Origin: Pseudomonas sp. CBZ-4
GTDB taxonomy: Bacteria; Pseudomonadota; Gammaproteobacteria; Pseudomonadales; Pseudomonadaceae
Direction of reading: 5' to 3'
Length of the DNA: 62,918 nt
NCBI RefSeq assembly: GCF_000346755.1
Contig: NZ_ANNV01000161.1
Coordinates: 1-62,918, forward strand
Shown here: piece by piece, positions 58,739 through 62,918 of the stretch
How the letters are laid out: each line of letters begins with the position of its first letter
How positions within the stretch are numbered: position 1 is the stretch's first letter
Notes under the pieces: model-generated
The model's input: the letters and a program-made list of their open reading frames with translations, nothing else
Told to the model about the DNA's origin: nothing
The model's database searches: none
Position numbers and translations under genes: made by a program

Positions 58739-60916
58739 TTACAGGCCATTCTTGGCCTTGAACTCCCGACGCCTGCGGTGCAACACCGGCTCGGTATAGC
58801 CATTCGGCTGTTTGGTTCCTTCAATCACCAACTCCACCGCCGCCTGGAACGCGATGTTGCTGTCGAAATCCGGTGCCAGTGGGCGGTACAACTTATCCCC
58901 AGCGTTCTGACGGTCCACCACCGGCGCCATGCGCTTGAGGCTTTCCAGCACCTGGGCTTCGTTGACGATGCCGTGGCGCAGCCAGTTGGCGATGTGCTGG
59001 CTGGAGATGCGCAGGGTGGCGCGGTCTTCCATCAGGCCGACATCGTTGATGTCCGGCACTTTCGAGCAGCCGACGCCCTGGTCGATCCAGCGCACCACAT
59101 AACCGAGGATGCCCTGGGCGTTGTTGTCCAGCTCGTTGCGGATTTCTTCGTCGGACCAATCGGTGTTGGTCGCCAGAGGAATGGTGAGGATGTCGTCCAC
59201 CGAGGCGCGTTCGCGCGTGGCCAGTTCGGCCTGGCGGGCGAAGACGTCGACCTTGTGGTAATGCAGCGCGTGCAGCGCAGCGGCGGTCGGCGACGGTACC
59301 CAGGCGGTGTTGGCACCGGCCAGTGGGTGGGCGATTTTCTGTTCGAGCATCGCCGCCATCAGGTCGGGCATCGCCCACATGCCTTTACCGATCTGCGCAC
59401 GGCCTTGCAGGCCGGTGCTCAGGCCGATATCGACGTTCCAGTTTTCGTAGGCGCCGATCCATTTTTCCGCCTTCATTGCTGCCTTGCGCACCATCGCGCC
59501 GGCTTCCATGGAGGTGTGGATTTCATCGCCGGTGCGGTCGAGGAAGCCGGTGTTGATAAACACCACGCGCTCGCTGGCCGCCTTGATACAGGCCTTGAGG
59601 TTGACCGTGGTGCGGCGTTCCTCGTCCATGATCCCGACTTTGAGGGTGTTGCGCGGCAGCTTCAGCACGTCTTCGATGCGACCGAACAGCTCGTTGGTGA
59701 ACGCGGCTTCTTCCGGGCCGTGCATCTTCGGTTTGACGATGTACACGGAACCGGTGCGGCTGTTCTTGCGGCTGCTGTTGCCGTTGAGGCTGTGGGTCGC
59801 CGCCAGGCTGGTGACCAGGCCGTCGAGGATGCCTTCCGGCACTTCGTTGCCGTCTTTGTCGAGGATCGCGTCGATGGTCATCAAGTGGCCAACGTTGCGC
59901 ACGAACAGCAGGGAGCGGCCGTGCAGGGTCACGTCCTGGCCATTCACGCCGGTATACACGCGGTCGGCGTTCATGGTGCGGGTGAAGGTCTTGCCGCCCT
60001 TGGCCACTTCTTCGGCCAGGTCGCCCTTCATCAGGCCGAGCCAGTTGCGGTAGATCACCACTTTGTCATCGGCATCGACGGCGGCGACGGAGTCTTCGCA
60101 GTCCATGATGGTGGTCAGCGCGGCTTCCATCAGCACATCTTTGACGCCGGCGGCGTCGGTCTGGCCGACCGGGGTGCTGGCGTCGATCTGGATTTCGAAG
60201 TGCAGGCCATTGTGTTTCAGCAGCACGGCGGTGGGTTGTGCCGCGTCGCCGTGGAAGCCGATCAGTTGCGCGTCGTCGCGCAGGCCGCTGTTGCTGCCGC
60301 CCTTGAGGCTGACGATCAGCTTGCCGTCGACGATCTTGTAACCGGTGGAGTCGACGTGGCTGCCGGCGCTGAGCGGCGCGGCTTCGTCAAGGAAGGCGCG
60401 GGCGAAGGCAATCACTTTGTCGCCACGCACTTTGTTGTAGCCCTGGCCCTTTTCGGCGCCGTCGGCTTCGCTGATGGCATCGGTGCCATACAGCGCGTCA
60501 TACAGCGAGCCCCAACGGGCATTGGAGGCGTTGAGGGCGAAGCGCGCATTCATCACCGGCACCACCAGCTGCGGGCCGGCCATGCGGGCGATCTCGTCGT
60601 CGACGTTTTGGGTCGTGGCCTGGAAGTCTGCGGCTTCTGGCAGCAGGTATCCGATGTCTTGCAGGAAGGCTTTGTAGGCCACCGCATCGTGGGCCTGGCC
60701 GGCGTGGGTCTGGTGCCAGGTGTCGATGCGCGCCTGGAAATCGTCGCGTTTGGCGAGTAGGGCTTTGTTCTTCGGTGCCAGGTCATGGATGACCTTGTCG
60801 GCACCGGCCCAGAACTGGTCGGCAGTAATGCCGGTGCCGGGAATGGCTTCGTTGTTCACGAAGTCGAACAGGACTTTGGCGACCTGCAGGCCACCGACTT
60901 GAACGTGTTCAGTCAT
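58739..60916 (-). CDS. glcB: Malate synthase G
   Basis: This 725-residue enzyme condenses glyoxylate with acetyl-CoA to malate. It matches the long G isoform in length and in motifs: TIMDCEDSVAAVDADDK (catalytic Asp/Glu), IVKPKMHGPEEAAFTNELF, GIMDEERRTTVNLKACI, and TLRISSQHIANWLRHGI. The ATG at 60916 (MTEHVQVGGLQ) is used; the extra four residues upstream are unlikely. It may serve glycolate/glyoxylate use; glycine-derived glyoxylate is also possible. Confidence 0.96.
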   Translation of the reverse strand: MTEHVQVGGLQVAKVLFDFVNNEAIPGTGITADQFWAGADKVIHDLAPKNKALLAKRDDFQARIDTWHQTHAGQAHDAVAYKAFLQDIGYLLPEAADFQATTQNVDDEIARMAGPQLVVPVMNARFALNASNARWGSLYDALYGTDAISEADGAEKGQGYNKVRGDKVIAFARAFLDEAAPLSAGSHVDSTGYKIVDGKLIVSLKGGSNSGLRDDAQLIGFHGDAAQPTAVLLKHNGLHFEIQIDASTPVGQTDAAGVKDVLMEAALTTIMDCEDSVAAVDADDKVVIYRNWLGLMKGDLAEEVAKGGKTFTRTMNADRVYTGVNGQDVTLHGRSLLFVRNVGHLMTIDAILDKDGNEVPEGILDGLVTSLAATHSLNGNSSRKNSRTGSVYIVKPKMHGPEEAAFTNELFGRIEDVLKLPRNTLKVGIMDEERRTTVNLKACIKAASERVVFINTGFLDRTGDEIHTSMEAGAMVRKAAMKAEKWIGAYENWNVDIGLSTGLQGRAQIGKGMWAMPDLMAAMLEQKIAHPLAGANTAWVPSPTAAALHALHYHKVDVFARQAELATRERASVDDILTIPLATNTDWSDEEIRNELDNNAQGILGYVVRWIDQGVGCSKVPDINDVGLMEDRATLRISSQHIANWLRHGIVNEAQVLESLKRMAPVVDRQNAGDKLYRPLAPDFDSNIAFQAAVELVIEGTKQPNGYTEPVLHRRRREFKAKNGL

Positions 60917-61182
60917 TGCTTGCCTCACTCTGCACAGCTTAAGCGCTTTTTAGATTTTCATTATGTAGTGCCAGGTTGCGCATACTACATGATGACTTGC
61001 GGTTGTGAAAATTAGACTAAATACGTCGTTTAGCGACCCACTTTGGTCGTACGGTCACAGCGGAGAACGGGATGTTCTCAAAAAACTATTGGATTGTTCC
61101 AGATAAATCTAAAAATGGTACACGATTTGTTTTCGGTGGCCGTCGAGTCCACCTTGTAGATTGAATTCCAGAGGGCATCGCC
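60917..61182. promoter_or_regulatory. Divergent glcB/gcvR-like promoter region
   Basis: These 266 bp separate glcB (minus) from the GcvR-like gene (plus). The region is AT-richer than average; no defined operator was identified. Confidence 0.4.
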
Positions 61183-61695
61183 ATGGACCATCTTGTACTC
61201 ACAATTATCGCCGCCGACAAACCCGGCCTGGTTGAACGTATTGCGCAGAACATCGCCGCCCACGGCGGCAACTGGCTGGAAAGCCGCATGGCCCACATGG
61301 CGGGGCAATTTGCCGGGATCTTGCGGGTCAGTGTTCCCACAGAAAACCGTCAGGCATTGGTGGGCGCGCTGGAGGACTTATCCACACACGGCATTCGTGT
61401 GCTGGTGGGCGAGGGCAGCAGTGGGCAGGCTAGCGCGTCCAGATCCATCATGATGACGCTGGTGGGCAATGACCGTTCAGGCATCGTGCGCGAGATCACC
61501 GCGCTGCTGAGCAAGCAGGGGGTGAACCTGGAGAGCCTGAGCACCGATGTACGCCCGGCGCCGATGAGCGGCGACCCGCTGTTCACCGCCGAGGCGCTGT
61601 TGCAGGTGCCCGCGGCGCTGTCCCTGGATACCTTGCAGCTATCCCTGGAAACCCTGGCCGACGACCTGATGGTGGAACTGCATCACGAGGAATAA
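61183..61695 (+). CDS. GcvR-like double-ACT regulator
   Basis: This 170-residue protein consists of two ACT domains (about 3-80 and 90-165): VLTIIAADKPGLVERIAQNI and MTLVGNDRSGIVREITALL. It belongs to the glycine cleavage repressor GcvR family, which acts by binding another regulator. Proximity to glycine metabolism in this window is suggestive, but the gcv operon is not here. Confidence 0.85.
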   Translation: MDHLVLTIIAADKPGLVERIAQNIAAHGGNWLESRMAHMAGQFAGILRVSVPTENRQALVGALEDLSTHGIRVLVGEGSSGQASASRSIMMTLVGNDRSGIVREITALLSKQGVNLESLSTDVRPAPMSGDPLFTAEALLQVPAALSLDTLQLSLETLADDLMVELHHEE

Positions 61696-61870
61696 TCTGC
61701 CCACAAGGTTATGCATGAAAATCTTGCATGGGCCTGTGGATAACCTGTAGAGACCCGGCGCCAGGCCACGCCGGCCGGGCGTCTTCACTGTTTGAGCAAA
61801 AAACGAGCAATTTCAAAAGCTTGTGCACAAATGGCGGGGATCAGGCTGTGGATAACCTTGGGGTGGATGT

Positions 61871-61899
61871 CTGCAAGCCACGCCGGCTGTGGCTTGCAG
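61871..61899. terminator. Hairpin between gcvR-like gene and rarD
   Basis: CTGCAAGCCAC and GTGGCTTGCAG form a perfect 11-bp stem around GCCGGCT, between the converging ends. Two copies of TGTGGATAA lie before it (61735 and 61847). No strong T-run follows, so efficiency is uncertain. Confidence 0.6.
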
Positions 61900-61918
61900 A
61901 GGTTTGTACGTTATTTGA

Positions 61919-62803
61919 TCAGCGTTTGCGCACGCTCAGCCACGCATCCACGCTGTAGACCACCAGGCCGGCCCAGATAAACGCGAAGGCAATCAGCGTG
62001 CTCGGTGCCAGGTGTTCACCGAAGAGCAGCACGGCTTCCAGCAGCACCAGGGTCGGCGCGACGTACTGCAAAAAGCCCAAGGCGGTGTAGGGCAAATGCC
62101 GTGCGGCGGCGTTGAAACACACCAGCGGGATCAGCGTCACCGGGCCTGCGGCCACCAGCCACCAGGCTTCGGACGTGCTCCAGAACGCCAGTTGTGCACT
62201 GTGGGCGGTGGGGTTGAACAACAACCACGCCACGGCAATCGGCACCAGCATCCACGTTTCCACGACCAGCCCCGGCAGTGCCTTGACCGGCGCCTGTTTG
62301 CGGATCAAACCGTAGAAACCAAAGGTCAGCGCCAGCACCAGCGACACCCACGGCAAACTGCCCACCTGCCACACCTGCTGCGCCACACCCACCGCTGCCA
62401 GCGCGACCGCGGCCCACTGCAAGCGCCGCAGGCGTTCGCCGAGGAGCAGCATGCCCAGCAGCACATTCACCAGCGGGTTGATGTAGTAACCCAGACTCGC
62501 TTCGAGCATGCGCCCGCTGTTCACCGACCACACGTAGGTCAGCCAGTTACCCGCAATCAACGACCCGCTGAGGGCCAGGATCGCCAGGCGCTTGGGGTTG
62601 TCGCGCAGTTCACGGAACCAGCCGGGGTGCTTCCACACCATCAGCAGCAAACCGCCGAACAGCGCGGACCACAACACGCGGTGCACGATGATTTCGGCGG
62701 CCGGGACGCTGGCGATGGCTTTGAAGTAGAGCGGGAACAGGCCCCAGATGACATAGGCGCTCAGGCCCAGGATGTAACCCTTGCGGGGGTTGGCGGCGTG
62801 CAT
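61919..62803 (-). CDS. rarD: RarD-type EamA permease
   Basis: This 294-residue protein has ten membrane helices in two EamA repeats (GYILGLSAYVIWGLFPLYFK at the start; YSVDAWLSVRKR at the end) and the RarD signature EIIVHRVLWSALFGGLLL. RarD-family proteins are drug/metabolite exporters of uncertain substrate. Position after glcB matches PA0485. Confidence 0.9.
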   Translation of the reverse strand: MHAANPRKGYILGLSAYVIWGLFPLYFKAIASVPAAEIIVHRVLWSALFGGLLLMVWKHPGWFRELRDNPKRLAILALSGSLIAGNWLTYVWSVNSGRMLEASLGYYINPLVNVLLGMLLLGERLRRLQWAAVALAAVGVAQQVWQVGSLPWVSLVLALTFGFYGLIRKQAPVKALPGLVVETWMLVPIAVAWLLFNPTAHSAQLAFWSTSEAWWLVAAGPVTLIPLVCFNAAARHLPYTALGFLQYVAPTLVLLEAVLLFGEHLAPSTLIAFAFIWAGLVVYSVDAWLSVRKR

Positions 62804-62877
62804 TGCAGAATCCTTGCTTAGGCAGCTAACAAAGCGCGATTGTAAGGATATTTATCGGGTCATGGGTGGCGCTTTTC

Positions 62878-62918
62878 TGTGGGAGCTGGCTTGCCTGCGA
62901 TGGCATCACCTCGGTGTC
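62878..62918. repeat. REP half-element at right window edge
   Basis: One arm (TGTGGGAGCTGGCTTGCCTG) upstream of rarD continues beyond the window. Confidence 0.75.

Noticed and set aside
58778..60760. A 660-codon open frame antisense to glcB
   Set aside because: Same cause: GC-rich third positions of malate synthase leave the antisense frame open. No domain is recognisable.
61735..61855. Two more TGTGGATAA motifs near rarD as a second iteron array
   Set aside because: Only two copies without accompanying repeats; they rather show that the 9-mer is frequent in this genome.

Overview
The window looks like chromosome of a Pseudomonas fluorescens-group bacterium. The coding DNA is GC-rich, almost every larger intergenic gap holds a Pseudomonas REP/REPIN palindrome (TGTGGGAGC..GCTTGCC..GCGAT and its complement), and the gene order matches two blocks I know from P. 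aeruginosa: PA5386-PA5421 (carnitine, betaine and sarcosine catabolism) and PA0462-PA0485 (creBCD, fiuA, glcB, rarD). No rRNA, tRNA or CRISPR array was seen.

Left block (1-14.4 kb). The operon caiX-cdhC-cdhA, running off the left edge, is divergent from its regulator cdhR and oxidises L-carnitine to glycine betaine. A stand-alone AAA-type ATPase with an unusual palindromic promoter, a DUF3010 gene and an LprI-like gene follow. Then comes the dimethylglycine operon: dipeptidase, DUF5943, dgcA, dgcB, etfA, etfB.

Accessory block (14.4-26.3 kb). Thirteen minus-strand genes form one type II secretion/type IV pilus-like machine: three minor pseudopilins, a lytic polysaccharide monooxygenase (LPMO), GspG, a lytic transglycosylase, GspF, GspE, four small PilM/N/O/P-like platform proteins and a secretin. 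The LPMO gene lies inside the operon, so it is the obvious candidate cargo. Upstream is an 850-bp non-coding stretch with five identical 10-mers containing a DnaA-box sequence. The whole block sits between dgc/etf and gbc genes and looks like an insertion into a core locus.

Middle block (26.3-40.5 kb). gbcA and gbcB (divergent), ltaE, traX-like, glyA, soxBDAG, purU and fdhA complete the route betaine > dimethylglycine > sarcosine > glycine > serine, with formaldehyde and formyl-THF disposal. A strong terminator closes it.

Right block (40.5-62.9 kb). It holds an ECF sigma/anti-sigma pair, a DUF2780 gene, a repeat-containing protein preceded by a good match to a HrpL-type hrp box (possible type III secretion substrate), an acyltransferase, a retropepsin-like protease with creBCD, a GST, a ferrichrome-type iron uptake cluster (sigma/anti-sigma/TonB receptor plus PepSY reductase-like genes), a DEDDh exonuclease with a CBS/nucleotidyltransferase protein, a response regulator, malate synthase G, a GcvR-like ACT protein and RarD.

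The strongest leads are the LPMO-carrying secretion operon, the hrp-box-linked repeat protein, the iteron-like non-coding region, and the palindromic promoter of the lone ATPase.
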